A DNA stretch of 64,000 nt, taken from NCBI RefSeq assembly GCF_003633895.1, contig NZ_RBID01000017.1, positions 36,507-100,506 of the forward strand. The letters are read 5' to 3'. This DNA is from Vogesella indigofera. GTDB taxonomy: Bacteria; Pseudomonadota; Gammaproteobacteria; Burkholderiales; Chromobacteriaceae. The translations under genes and the position numbers were made by a program. Below are positions 1 through 8,581 of the stretch, piece after piece; position 1 is the first letter of the stretch, and the number at the start of each line of letters is the position of its first letter. The notes under the pieces were generated by a model. That model saw only the letters and a program-made list of their open reading frames with translations. It made no database searches and had not been told where the DNA came from.

Positions 1-1535
1 GCACCGAAAACCAGCTACTCAACATCGACGTGCTGACCAACGACACCGACGTCGACGACGGCCACGTGTTGAGTCTGGTCAGCGCCAGCGCACCGGCTGG
101 CATGGGCACAGCCAGCGTGGTGGACGGCAAGGTGGTGTTCAACCCAGGTAGCGACTTCGACCACCTGGCCAAGGATGCGGTGGTGCACGTCACCCTCAGC
201 TACACCATGACCGACCAGTTCGGTGCCGAGTCGAGCAGCACGGTGGACGTCACCGTCACCGGGACCAACGATCTGGCAAGCATCACGGGGACGGCCAGTG
301 GTGGCGTGCAAGAGGCTACCGCTTCCTCTGCCGGCGTGCCGACGACCGGCGGTGTGCTGCTGCTCAGCGATGTCGATGACGGCGAAGCGGTGTTCCAGCT
401 GCCGGCCAGTCTGGACGGGGTGTACGGCAGCTTCACGCTGGATACCGGCAGCGGGGTGTGGAGCTATCAGCTGGACAACAGCAGGGCGGCCACCCAGGCG
501 CTGAATAGCGGCACCACGGTCTACGATACGCTGCTGGTGAAGTCGTACGATGGCACGGCGCAGCAGACCATCACGGTTTCGATCCAGGGTGCGACCGATA
601 ACTCGGCACCGCAATTCCTCAGCAGCGGCGTGCTGGTCAGCATGTTTGAGCATTTGCTGAATGCGGCGACGAGTCCGACCGGTTTTGCTTCCGCCCTGCT
701 GGGCAGTGTCCTGGCCAGCGATGCCGATGGCAATGCCTTGACCTATAGCCTGCTGTCGGATGCGTCCGGCGGTGGGTTCCAGATGTCGGCGGGCGGGGCG
801 GTGTCGGTCAAGGATCTGTCGCTGCTCGATTACGAGTCGGCGGCGCTGATTCCGGGGGGCGGTGGTGCCCGGGGCTATGCGCTGGAGGTGGCGGTCAGCG
901 ACGGGATTGCCGCACCGGTGACCACTACCCTGTATGTCGAGGTCAAGAATGTGACGACCGGGCTGACTGGTGGCAATCAGACTGACTATCTGGATGGTGG
1001 CAGTGGGGGCGAGACCCTGATCGGAGGCGGGCAGGCGGATGTGGTCTTCGGCGATGGCGGTGATGACACGCTGACCGGCGATACAGGCACCGGTGCCGAG
1101 AAAGCCGACCAACTGTTTGGCGGTGCCGGCAACGACCAGCTGTTCGGCAATGGCGACAGCGACATGCTGCGCGGTGGCAGCGGCAACGATGGACTGACCG
1201 GCGGGACGGGCAGCGACACCTTCGTCTGGTCGCTGGCCGACATTGCCGGCGGGCCTTACACGGACACCGTCAAGGATTGGGGCGCCGGCGGGACCGCCGA
1301 CAAGCTGGACCTGCGCGACCTGTTGCAGGGCGAGCATGCCAATGCACTGTCGCTGGATGGGTATCTGGATTTCAGTTACGCCAGCGGCAATACCACCATC
1401 GCGGTTCATTCCGCCGGGGCCGGCACGGCGGTGACGCAGTCGATCGTGCTGGAGAGTATCCAGCTGGCCGGCGCCGACGATCAGGCCATCATCAGTAATC
1501 TGCTGAGCAGCAACAAGCTGGTGGTCGATGTCTGA
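1..1535 (+). CDS. RTX/cadherin-like adhesin, C-terminal part (5' end outside window)
   Basis: This is the 3' end of a large repetitive surface or secreted protein; the frame is already open at base 3, so the start lies upstream. The visible part begins in an Ig/cadherin-like repeat (NQLLNIDVLTNDTDVDDG) and continues through VCBS-type repeats to about residue 310. Next comes a glycine/aspartate-rich block of GGxGxD-type calcium-binding nonapeptides (about residues 320-400), for example GGAGNDQLFG and GGSGNDGLTG. The last ~100 residues (TFVW...DTVKDWGAGGTADKLDLRDLL) match the C-terminal secretion signal typical of type I-secreted giant adhesins of the LapA/BapA kind. The likely role is calcium-dependent adhesion or biofilm formation after export by a type I secretion system. 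An intrinsic terminator follows. The ligand cannot be inferred. Confidence 0.9.
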   Translation, partial: TENQLLNIDVLTNDTDVDDGHVLSLVSASAPAGMGTASVVDGKVVFNPGSDFDHLAKDAVVHVTLSYTMTDQFGAESSSTVDVTVTGTNDLASITGTASGGVQEATASSAGVPTTGGVLLLSDVDDGEAVFQLPASLDGVYGSFTLDTGSGVWSYQLDNSRAATQALNSGTTVYDTLLVKSYDGTAQQTITVSIQGATDNSAPQFLSSGVLVSMFEHLLNAATSPTGFASALLGSVLASDADGNALTYSLLSDASGGGFQMSAGGAVSVKDLSLLDYESAALIPGGGGARGYALEVAVSDGIAAPVTTTLYVEVKNVTTGLTGGNQTDYLDGGSGGETLIGGGQADVVFGDGGDDTLTGDTGTGAEKADQLFGGAGNDQLFGNGDSDMLRGGSGNDGLTGGTGSDTFVWSLADIAGGPYTDTVKDWGAGGTADKLDLRDLLQGEHANALSLDGYLDFSYASGNTTIAVHSAGAGTAVTQSIVLESIQLAGADDQAIISNLLSSNKLVVDV

Positions 1536-1834
1536 GTGAGGGCAGGGTTGTGGTCATGGCCCTCTGCGCGAGAGGGGGCTTTGTCGCCGGGTGCTGACCG
1601 GCACGAGGGGGAGAACAAGGTTGGCCGCAACACTGCGGCCAACCTTGTTCATTTTTTGTCCTGGCGTAATGACCGTCGCCGGATGGGAGCGGCACAGGCT
1701 TGGCCGCAATCGACCGCCCCCCCGCTCACAACAAAGCGGTTTGGATATGGCCGCGCTGGCGATATGCTATGCGTTTGGCCTGATGCCGGCGGTGCGCTGC
1801 CGCGGCGGGAGGGCCGTTTCCTGGATAAACAAGC
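1536..1834. other. Intergenic region between adhesin and MFS gene
   Basis: These 299 bases hold the adhesin terminator and, at about 1696-1710, a degenerate copy of the dispersed word (CTTGGCCGCA). No convincing gene or strong promoter is visible in the remainder. Confidence 0.6.
1613..1655 (+). terminator. Intrinsic terminator built from two inverted copies of the dispersed GTTGGCCGCA word
   Basis: A perfect 17-bp stem (1613-1629 with 1634-1650) closes on the loop ACAC and is followed by a run of T. Each arm contains AAGGTTGGCCGCA. It lies 78 bases after the adhesin stop and should end that transcript. Confidence 0.9.
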
Positions 1835-3097
1835 ATGGCTCTTCCCGTGACGCCCTCCGGCGTGGCGCATCCGCGCCTGATCTTGCTGGCCATCTGCCTG
1901 GTGGCGTTGATGAGTACCGCCGGGGTGGCGATGCCGTACCCGATTCTGGCGCCGATCTTCGTCGATGCCGCCGCCGACGGTTTCAACCACTTTGCCGGCC
2001 TGCCGCCCAAGCTGCTGCTGGGCATGGCGCTGGCCGCCAACCCGCTGGGCATCCTGATCGGCAGTACCTTCATCGGCGCGCTGTCCGATCGTCTCGGCCG
2101 ACGCCGCGTGTTGCTCAGCACGCTGTCGCTGACCTTGCTCGGTTACCTGCTGACGGCGTGGGCGCTGGATTTGCGCTGGTATCCGCTATTCGTGTTCGCG
2201 CGCTTTCTGACCGGCCTGACCGAGGGCAATGTCGCGGTGGCGCGCGCCATCGTCGCCGACCTGCATCCGCAGCTGGATCGCACTCGCAGCTTCGCCATCC
2301 TCAACGCAGTGCTGTACATGGGCTGGCTGGTGGGGCCGATGATCGGCGGCTTCACCCTGCCGCTGGGCGAACCGGTGCCGTTCCTGATCGGCGCGCTGAC
2401 GCTGCTGCCGTGTCTGGCGATCCTGCTGTGGGTGCTGCCGGAAACCGGTCGCGCCGCCGGGCTGCAGGGGGTGTCGCTGTGGCAGACGGTGCGGCAGCAG
2501 CAGGCGTTCCGGCTGTTGCAGCAGGATGCGCTGCTGGCCGGGCTGTTCTGGATGCAGCTGCTGTTCGCGCTGGGGGTGAACGCCTTTTACGAGTTCTATC
2601 CGCTGTGGCTGGTGGAGTTCGCCGGCCTCGGCAGCAGCGGCATTGCCTGGGTCACCGCCGGGCTGTGCCTGATGATGTCGCTGGCCAGCACCGTGTCCGG
2701 CAAGCGCGGCCTGCACCATGATCCGCTGCGCCAGGCGCGCAAGTCGGCGGTGATCTTCGCGCTGGGGCTGTTGCTGCTGTCGCTGTTGCCGGATGGCCCA
2801 GGCGTGGTGCTGGTGGTGTTGCTGGGGCTGCCGCTGGCGATCTACAACGCGGTGCTGCCCAGCTGGTGCGCCGAGCGTTTCGAGCACCACGGCCAGGGCA
2901 GCGTGATGGGGCTGCTGTCGACCATCTTCTGCATCAGCAATGTGCTGATCGCGGTGATCGGCGGCCTGCTGACGTTGCTGGACACGCGGCTGACGCTGGC
3001 GCTGGGCGCGGTGATGTGCGTGCTGGCGGTGGTGCGCCTGAACCGGCTGATCCGCCAGGCGGCACGCATGCCGCAGCTGGCCGGCGCCGGGGGGTGA
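1835..3097 (+). CDS. MFS transporter (drug/metabolite efflux type)
   Basis: This 420-residue protein is built almost wholly of hydrophobic segments, consistent with 12 membrane helices of the major facilitator superfamily. The cytoplasmic loop between helices 2 and 3 carries the MFS signature GALSDRLGRRR (residues 81-91), the form seen in proton-coupled drug exporters of the TetA/Bcr type. Export of a small molecule driven by the proton gradient is therefore likely; the substrate is unknown. The ATG at 1835 was chosen because the following residues lead directly into the first helix, although no strong ribosome site precedes it. It converges with the solute-binding protein gene, whose stop lies 12 bases beyond. 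Confidence 0.85.
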   Translation: MALPVTPSGVAHPRLILLAICLVALMSTAGVAMPYPILAPIFVDAAADGFNHFAGLPPKLLLGMALAANPLGILIGSTFIGALSDRLGRRRVLLSTLSLTLLGYLLTAWALDLRWYPLFVFARFLTGLTEGNVAVARAIVADLHPQLDRTRSFAILNAVLYMGWLVGPMIGGFTLPLGEPVPFLIGALTLLPCLAILLWVLPETGRAAGLQGVSLWQTVRQQQAFRLLQQDALLAGLFWMQLLFALGVNAFYEFYPLWLVEFAGLGSSGIAWVTAGLCLMMSLASTVSGKRGLHHDPLRQARKSAVIFALGLLLLSLLPDGPGVVLVVLLGLPLAIYNAVLPSWCAERFEHHGQGSVMGLLSTIFCISNVLIAVIGGLLTLLDTRLTLALGAVMCVLAVVRLNRLIRQAARMPQLAGAGG

Positions 3098-3109
3098 GCA
3101 CGCGGGCGT

Positions 3110-3811
3110 TTACGGCGCGCGCGCCTTGTCCGGCAAGTCGGCAATGTGGGGGTTGAGTTGCAGCAGCAGCGCCCGTGAACGCGGGCTGTCGGGCAGTGCG
3201 ATATAGGTCAGGTTGCTGGCGAGGATGCCGGCTTCTTCCAGCTCGCCCTGATTGAGCGCGGCGATGCTTTCGCGGATGCCGATCAGGTAGTCCAGCCGTC
3301 CCAGCCGCAGCTTGTCGACATTCTGCGCGTCGCGCGCCGCCTCGTCGGCCAGCAGCCGCTTCTCGTCGCGGGCGCGGCTGAAGGCGTCGCTGTAGAACCA
3401 GCCGGACAGCACGCCGACGCGCTTGCCGTACAGCGAGGCAATGCCGCTGTACGCTGCCATGGCGTGGCCCTTGCGCGCATACACCACCAGTTCCTCGCGG
3501 TAGATCGGTTTGGAGAACAGGTATTTGCGTTGCCGCTCCTCGTTGCGGTAGATGCCGGCCACGCCGTGGCTGCCCTGTTCCAGATAGGCCAGCGCCCGCT
3601 TCCACGGTATCGCCTCGATGCGCAGGGTCAGTCCGGCGCGCTCGCCCAGCTGGCGCAGCGTCTGCGCGTACAGCCCCTGCGCCACGCCTTGACCGTCGAC
3701 ATACATGAACGGCGGGTTGTGGGCGTCGATGGCAAAGCGCAGCACCTCGCGCGCCTGGCTCAGGCTGCACAGCAACAGCAATACGGCGGTGGCAAGACGG
3801 GAGGCGGACAT
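3110..3811 (-). CDS. Periplasmic solute-binding protein, family 3 type
   Basis: The 233-residue product starts with a signal peptide (MSASRLATAVLLLLCSLSQA, probably cut after residue 20). It then shows the pattern of family 3 extracellular solute-binding proteins: VLRFAIDAHNPPFMYVDG at the start of lobe 1, GVAGIYRNEERQRKY near residue 85, and GKRVGVLSGWFYSD at the lobe 2 crossover. Such proteins bind amino acids or small polar compounds for an ABC importer or sensor. No permease or ATPase gene lies next to it. The start at 3811 is supported by AAGGA about 8 bases upstream; the frame stays open further upstream but that part has no coding character. A second, distant member of the family is at 19133-19891. 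Confidence 0.8.
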   Translation of the reverse strand: MSASRLATAVLLLLCSLSQAREVLRFAIDAHNPPFMYVDGQGVAQGLYAQTLRQLGERAGLTLRIEAIPWKRALAYLEQGSHGVAGIYRNEERQRKYLFSKPIYREELVVYARKGHAMAAYSGIASLYGKRVGVLSGWFYSDAFSRARDEKRLLADEAARDAQNVDKLRLGRLDYLIGIRESIAALNQGELEEAGILASNLTYIALPDSPRSRALLLQLNPHIADLPDKARAP

Positions 3812-3931
3812 CGCGGAATCCTTGGCTGATGACGACGGGGGCGGCCGCGAAAGTGATCGCCGGCATCCTTTGATGATAAGAAGATAACGGCGATATCCCA
3901 AGCCGGCAATGCGCACCGCCCGCACCAACGG

Positions 3932-3969
3932 CATTGCGGCCAACCTTGAACCCAAGGTTGGCCGCAATG
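3932..3969. repeat. Inverted pair of the dispersed GTTGGCCGCA word
   Basis: A perfect 17-bp inverted repeat (3932-3948 with 3953-3969, loop AACC) is made of two AAGGTTGGCCGCA copies. It sits 28 bases after the stop of the minus-strand TauE/SafE gene. Unlike the similar structures at 1613, 15269 and 23955, no run of T follows on either strand, so it may stop or stabilise RNA but is not a canonical terminator. Confidence 0.85.
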
Positions 3970-3996
3970 TCATGAAGCGGGAGCGGGGTGAAGCGT

Positions 3997-4767
3997 TTAC
4001 AGCACCAGCTTGGCGCCGATCAGCGCCATCATCAGCGCCAGTGCCGGACGCAGCCAGCGCTCGGCGACGCGGCGGGTCAGGTGGCTGCCGAGCCAGATGC
4101 CGGGCAGCGAGCCGATCAGCAGCTGCGCCAGCAGGCCGTAGTCCATATTGCCCATGCTGGCGTGGCCCAGGCCGGCGACCAGGGTCAGCGGCACCGCGTG
4201 GGCGATCTCGGTGCCGACCAGGCGCGCGGTCGGCAGCAGCGGGTACAGCGCGAAAATCGCCAGCGTGCCCAGCGCGCCGGCACCGATGGAGCTGAGGGTG
4301 ACGATCACGCCCAGCACCACGCCGGTAAACACGGTGGCCTTGGTCGGGATGTAGCCTTCCGGCCGTGCCGGCATGAAGCGGGCAATCTGGCGCAGGATCC
4401 ATGGCTTGAACAGGATCGCCAGCGCGGTGAGGATCAGCGCAAAGCCGAGCATCACCTTGATCAGGCTATTGGCGGCCTGGGTGTCCAGCTGCAGGTAGTG
4501 CAGCACGATCACGGTCAGCAGCGACGCTGGCACGCTGCCGATCGCCAGCAGTTTGGTGATGTGCCAGTCGATGTGCTTGTGCTTGTGGTGCACCCACACG
4601 CCGCCCATCTTGGTGATACAGGCGTACAGCAGGTCGGTGCCGACCGCGGTGGCCGGATTGATGCCGAACCACAGCAGGATCGGTGTCATCAGCGAGCCGC
4701 CGCCGACGCCGGTCAGGCCGACGATGAAGCCTACTGCCAAGCCTGCAATGATGTAACCCGGATCCAT
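3997..4767 (-). CDS. TauE/SafE family membrane transporter (first of two)
   Basis: This 256-residue, highly hydrophobic protein has about eight predicted membrane segments. It carries the family's glycine-rich N-terminal repeat (GLAVGFIVGLTGVGGGSLMT) and the second half-repeat around GVIVTLSSIGAGALGTLAIF. TauE/SafE proteins are thought to export sulfur-containing or other organic anions such as sulfite or sulfoacetate; the substrate here cannot be told. The gene lies 128 bases downstream of a second family member on the same strand. The two are only distantly alike, so this is not a recent duplication. An inverted pair of the dispersed repeat follows the stop. Confidence 0.85.
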   Translation of the reverse strand: MDPGYIIAGLAVGFIVGLTGVGGGSLMTPILLWFGINPATAVGTDLLYACITKMGGVWVHHKHKHIDWHITKLLAIGSVPASLLTVIVLHYLQLDTQAANSLIKVMLGFALILTALAILFKPWILRQIARFMPARPEGYIPTKATVFTGVVLGVIVTLSSIGAGALGTLAIFALYPLLPTARLVGTEIAHAVPLTLVAGLGHASMGNMDYGLLAQLLIGSLPGIWLGSHLTRRVAERWLRPALALMMALIGAKLVL

Positions 4768-4895
4768 GCCGTCTGCTTTCTGCCAAATCGTGATCAGGCA
4801 GCCATGCTAACCGAAGGGTTTATAACCGCTTAGATGTTTTAAGAGATTAGTTATTCGGTAAATGAATAAGCTGTGCACGGCAGGCGGACGGCGGC

Positions 4896-5651
4896 TCACC
4901 GCCCGCTGCTGCACCACAGCAACAGCGCGGTCAGCAGCAGCATTGCGGCGAAACACTGCTTCAGCCGCGCCTCCGGCAAGCGGTGCGCCAGCGCCACGCC
5001 CCAGGAGATAGTCGACAGGCCGCCAACGGCGAGGGCGATGCCGGTGGCCCACTGCACCTGGCCGGAGCCGGCATAGGTCAGCAGCGCCACCAGCGCGCTG
5101 GGCACCACCAGCGCCAGCGCCATGCCTTGCGCCACCGCCTGCGGCAGGCCGAAACCGCGCACCAGCAACGGCGCGGCGATGATGCCGGAACCGACACTGA
5201 ACAAGCCGCCGCAGGCACCGCCGAGCACGCCGACCGCCGGCAGGTAGCGTTGCGGCCAACCTTGCACCGCCTGCGGCCGGGCGCGGCGGCCCTGGCGCCA
5301 GAAGTAGTACGCCAGCCACAGCAGGAAGGCGGCGAACACCTGCTGCAGCCGCTGCTGGTCAAGCGCCACCGCCAGCCGCGCCGCCGGATAGGTTGCCAGC
5401 ATGGCGCCGGCACCCATCGCCAGCGCGGTGCGCAGCGGGAACGGATGGCGCTGGCGGTAACGCCAGAACGCCAGCAGCACATTGGGCACGATCATCACCA
5501 GCGCGGTGCCCTGCGCCAGCGCCTGCGGCTGGTGATAGGCCAGCACCAGCAGCGGGATGGCAATGATGCCGCCGCCGATGCCGAACAGGCCGCCGACGGC
5601 GCCGAGCAGCGCGCCCAGCAGCAGGGTGGCAAACAGCAAAAGCAGGTCCAT
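4896..5651 (-). CDS. TauE/SafE family membrane transporter (second of two)
   Basis: The 251-residue membrane protein opens with MDLLLLFATLLLGALLGAVG and the family motif GGLFGIGGGIIAIPLL. A second half has GGLFSVGSGIIAAPLL, the internal twofold repeat expected of TauE/SafE permeases. The start at 5651 is preferred over an upstream ATG because GGAG lies at suitable spacing and the hydrophobic region begins there. It is transcribed divergently from a LysR-type regulator 93 bases away, the usual arrangement for a regulator and its target, so its expression is probably controlled by that protein. One copy of the dispersed word lies in the gene at 5251-5260, read as G-W-P-Q. Confidence 0.85.
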   Translation of the reverse strand: MDLLLLFATLLLGALLGAVGGLFGIGGGIIAIPLLVLAYHQPQALAQGTALVMIVPNVLLAFWRYRQRHPFPLRTALAMGAGAMLATYPAARLAVALDQQRLQQVFAAFLLWLAYYFWRQGRRARPQAVQGWPQRYLPAVGVLGGACGGLFSVGSGIIAAPLLVRGFGLPQAVAQGMALALVVPSALVALLTYAGSGQVQWATGIALAVGGLSTISWGVALAHRLPEARLKQCFAAMLLLTALLLWCSSGR

Positions 5652-5700
5652 GGTTGGCTCCGTCACGCGATGACGCCAGTTTAGCGCCGCCATTCATGTT

Positions 5701-5718
5701 TATAATTCAGATTGAATT
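5701..5718. promoter_or_regulatory. Candidate -10 element and dyad operator between tauE-like gene and lysR
   Basis: The 93-base divergent region contains TATAAT (5701-5706) overlapping a short dyad, AATTCA-N3-TGAATT (5704-5718). LysR-type regulators bind dyads in such intergenic regions, so this is a plausible autoregulatory site. No clear -35 element is visible. Confidence 0.4.
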
Positions 5719-5744
5719 AATCCATTCTTTACCTGAAAGCAACA

Positions 5745-6665
5745 ATGGACGCGATGGCCGATTTGACCCTGGTCGCCAGCATTGCCCGCTGCGGCAGCCT
5801 GACCGCGACCGCGCAGGAGCAGGGCGTCACCACCCCGGCGATCAGCCGCCGGCTGGCGGCGCTGGAGCAGCGGCTGGGCGTGGCGCTGTTTGCCCGCACC
5901 ACGCGCACGCTGCTGCTGACGCCGGAGGGCGAGCGCTACCTGCAGGCGGCGCGCCGCATCCTGGACGACATCGGCGAGCTGGAGCGCTCGCTGCGCGGCA
6001 GCCACGCCGAGCCGCAGGGGCTGTTGCGCGTCAACGCCACCTTCGGCTTTGGCCGCCGCCACATCGCGCCGGCGATCGCGCTGTTTGCCGCGCGTCATCC
6101 GCAGCTGTCGGTGCAGCTGAGCCTGACCGAGCGCATGCCGGCGCCGGGGGAGGGCAGTTTCGATGTCAGCATCCGCTTCGGCCCGCCGCCGGATGCGCGG
6201 CTGTGCGCGCAGCGCATCGTGCACAACCGCCGCATCCTGTGCGCGGCGCCGGCCTATCTGCAGCAGGCCGCGCCGATCCGCCAGCCGCAGGACCTCAGCC
6301 GGCAGCAGTGCCTGTTCGTGCGCGAGAACGATGCCGTCTACGGCCAGTGGCAGTTGCAGTGCGACGGCCAGCAGCAACGGGTGCGGGTCAGCGGCCGGCT
6401 GAGCGCCAACGACGGCGAGAGCGTGGTCGGCTGGGGGCTGGCCGGCCACGGCGTGATGCTGCGTTCGGAGTGGGATGTCGGCGCGGCGCTGGGCGACGGT
6501 CGCCTGCAGCGGGTGCTGCCGCAGTGGCAGGGCACGCCGGCGGACATCTACGCGCTGTACCCGCCGGCGCTGACGCTGTCGGCGCGGGTGCGGCTGTTTG
6601 TCGATTTCCTGTGCCAGCATTTTGCGGAGGCGGCGACCGGCGCCGTTACGCGCGACAGCAAATAA
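5745..6665 (+). CDS. LysR family transcriptional regulator
   Basis: The 306-residue protein has the standard LysR plan. An N-terminal winged helix-turn-helix (residues 1-62: ARCGSLTATAQEQGVTTPAI, then RRLAALEQRLGVALFARTTR) is followed by a linker helix and a periplasmic-binding-fold effector domain (about 90-300, starting GLLRVNATFGFGRRHIAPAI). Regulators of this type usually sense a small molecule and control a divergent neighbour, here the TauE/SafE transporter gene at 4896-5651. The ATG at 5745 is used; an in-frame ATG three codons later is possible. The effector is unknown. Confidence 0.88.
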   Translation: MDAMADLTLVASIARCGSLTATAQEQGVTTPAISRRLAALEQRLGVALFARTTRTLLLTPEGERYLQAARRILDDIGELERSLRGSHAEPQGLLRVNATFGFGRRHIAPAIALFAARHPQLSVQLSLTERMPAPGEGSFDVSIRFGPPPDARLCAQRIVHNRRILCAAPAYLQQAAPIRQPQDLSRQQCLFVRENDAVYGQWQLQCDGQQQRVRVSGRLSANDGESVVGWGLAGHGVMLRSEWDVGAALGDGRLQRVLPQWQGTPADIYALYPPALTLSARVRLFVDFLCQHFAEAATGAVTRDSK

Positions 6666-7282
6666 ATCGGCATCCGCCTGAACTTTTCAGCGCCGGGCGT
6701 GACCAAGCCGTAGCAAGCGTCGTCCTGACGTTTTCTCCTCTGATTGTTTCGCATTGACTTGACCGCGCCGCGCAAGCTGGCGCGGCTTTTTTTTGTTCAG
6801 TTTTCAGTGAAACCGAACTTTGGATGTTCGTTTTTGATTACAGCAAGGTGACAAACCGAACGCTGATGGCGGGGCGGGGGCGCATCACTTCCATGCCATT
6901 GGCGTTAACGATGCGCGTGCGACAGCGACGACGGCCGGCGAGCTGCGAGCGGAACAAGTGTTTGATTTTGCTGGAGGAGAAAAACGGGCAAAAAAATTGC
7001 GCGGGGTTTTACGCCCGCGCCAAGTCTACAAAGGAGAAATAGAGGAGAAACTATCAAGAAGCAATTGCTGCATCCCAACGAGTACGGATTATCCGGATCG
7101 TGTTTGTCGCTGTCAATGTATACAATCTGCAATAACGCAAAAAATATAACATTTTGTCGCGCTTTGAACACATCGCGTGTTGGAAAGTGAAAATCTAGCG
7201 CTTGCTTGCTGCGCTTGATGCGGCGCATCACGCCAAGCTGTGCCACAATATCGTCTTTGCCAGATTTGTCCGGTTGCCTGTG
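6666..7282. other. 617-base region without a convincing gene
   Basis: Apart from the terminator at 6763-6794, I see no credible gene on either strand. Base composition from about 6940 is clearly more A+T-rich than its surroundings, with purine-rich stretches (AAAGGAGAAATAGAGGAGAAA, 7039-7059) and small palindromes (AGCAATTGCT, ATCCGGAT). TACAAT at 7121-7126 could be a -10 box for the next gene. A small RNA gene cannot be excluded. Confidence 0.5.
6763..6794 (+). terminator. Intrinsic terminator downstream of lysR
   Basis: CCGCGCC (6763-6769) pairs with GGCGCGG (6779-6785) across a 9-base loop and is followed by eight T. It lies about 100 bases past the LysR stop. Confidence 0.75.
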
Positions 7283-8392
7283 ATGAGCGATATTTCCCTG
7301 CAGTTGCCTGATCCGCGTCAGTACCCCGAATCCTCCCCTTCCAATATGTTGATCCACTACACGCAATCGATCGTGAACGCGCGTAGCGAGGACGATCGTG
7401 CCATGTGGCGTGCCTCGCTGCGCGCCGCGCTGGTCGAGATGCTGGAACGCGAAGAACTGTTATCGCTGTCCGTTGCGCTGGCGATGGTGACCTCGCAGCA
7501 GATCTACCGCGAGCTGTGGGACGCGCTGCGCGATGCCGCCGAGCGTCCGGACAGCGGCCGCCACGCGGTGATCTTCGCCGTGCCGCTGGTGCTGGTGATC
7601 GGCAGCAAGGGCAAGGCCACGCTGCCGGAGCGCATTGCCGACGTCGATACCCTCAATGCCTTGTTCCGCCAGCACGGCCTGTTCGCCGACGGCGCCGAGG
7701 TGTTCCTGTCCGGCAAGCTGCTGCACCCGGACAATGTGGTCGGCATCCATTCCGCCCAGATCTACCGTTACACCCGCCAGCTGGTGGACGCCGCACGCGG
7801 CCTGCCGCTGGAATTGCCGGCGGCGCCGATCGTGGCCAAGGACGAGGGCGTGTTCCTGCGCTACCTGCTCGGCGTGGCCATCCGTGAAGACGGTGCCGAG
7901 GCACCGGTGAAACTGGGCGGCAATGTCGGCGCCTGGGGCGTGCCGGTGATGAAGTTCATCGGCGAGCAACTGAAGACCGAGGGCGTGACCCTGTTCCCGA
8001 TCCCGCGTCCGCCGATGCCGCTGATGCAGGCCATTGTTGCGGCCAACTTTGCACGGCTGGAAGTGGCGCTGCAGGTATTTGCCAGCACCCAGATCCGCCA
8101 GCTGCGCGACCTGGGCCAGGAGCCGGTGGCGATCATGTCGGCGCACGACAACGGCGAGTTGCACATCACCGTGTCGGCCACCGGCAACGAGAAGGACTGG
8201 GGCGGTTTTGTGTGGCCGCTGGCGGCACAGGACGACGTGGCACAGATCGAGACCAACTTCCGCCTGCTGATGGCGGAGTGCCAGGTCGGCGACGTGCGCG
8301 TGGTGGACGGGGTGCAGCCGGAAAGCCGCGACGGCATTCCGCTGTTCTTCACCGCCGACGACTGGCCGCCGCAGCCGGTGACGCTGCAGTAA
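7283..8392 (+). CDS. Conserved-looking protein of unknown function
   Basis: This 369-residue soluble protein has no signal peptide, membrane segment or motif that I recognise. Codon usage and composition match the neighbouring core genes, so it is very likely real. Visible traits are an acidic, helix-rich N-terminal third (MLIHYTQSIVNARSEDDRAM, REELLSLSVALAMVTSQQIY), a possible beta-rich centre (HAVIFAVPLVLVIGSKGK) and a proline-rich stretch PIPRPPMPLMQA near residue 240. The ATG at 7283 was chosen because the upstream in-frame sequence is rich in rare residues and unlike the rest; the ribosome site is weak. A stable hairpin follows. It stands alone between lysR and glyA, so context gives no function. 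Confidence 0.7.
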   Translation: MSDISLQLPDPRQYPESSPSNMLIHYTQSIVNARSEDDRAMWRASLRAALVEMLEREELLSLSVALAMVTSQQIYRELWDALRDAAERPDSGRHAVIFAVPLVLVIGSKGKATLPERIADVDTLNALFRQHGLFADGAEVFLSGKLLHPDNVVGIHSAQIYRYTRQLVDAARGLPLELPAAPIVAKDEGVFLRYLLGVAIREDGAEAPVKLGGNVGAWGVPVMKFIGEQLKTEGVTLFPIPRPPMPLMQAIVAANFARLEVALQVFASTQIRQLRDLGQEPVAIMSAHDNGELHITVSATGNEKDWGGFVWPLAAQDDVAQIETNFRLLMAECQVGDVRVVDGVQPESRDGIPLFFTADDWPPQPVTLQ

Positions 8393-8399
8393 GTCATTG

Positions 8400-8446
8400 A
8401 AATGGCAGGGGCAGCATGAAACGCTTTCATGCCAAACCTGCCATTT
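8400..8446 (+). terminator. Nested hairpin after the unknown gene
   Basis: An outer 10-bp stem (8400-8409 with 8437-8446) encloses an 8-bp stem (8414-8421 with 8425-8432). The outer arm ends in TTT. It begins 8 bases after the stop codon and probably terminates or protects that transcript, though the T tail is short. Confidence 0.6.
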
Positions 8447-8474
8447 GTTCATCACGGCGCCGCGCCGGATGAGG

Positions 8475-8539
8475 TAAAATAGCCGCCTTGCAGTGTTGAC
8501 GTTTGCCCTGCCGCCGCCGCGCGACAGGCTAAACGTCAA
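8475..8539 (+). promoter_or_regulatory. glyA upstream region: -10-like box and long inverted repeat
   Basis: TAAAAT (8475-8480) is a likely -10 box. Downstream, TTGACGTTT (8496-8504) and AAACGTCAA (8531-8539) form a perfect 9-bp inverted repeat 26 bases apart, with CCTG and CAGG pairing inside. It could be a leader hairpin in glyA mRNA or a protein-binding site. It does not match a glycine riboswitch that I can recognise. Confidence 0.4.
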
Positions 8540-8581
8540 GACTGCCTTTTAGTTCAAACCCTCCAGATGGAAGAGTCAACG

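Noticed and set aside
15-1409. A 464-codon open frame opposite the adhesin, and similar long frames elsewhere (for example 15319-17469, 21698-23416, 25094-27184, 32108-35512)
   Set aside because: They mirror genuine genes in G+C-rich DNA, with biased Arg/His/Gln composition and no family motifs.
6824-7042. A 72-codon frame in the 617-base gap
   Set aside because: No ribosome site, atypical composition and no recognisable motif.
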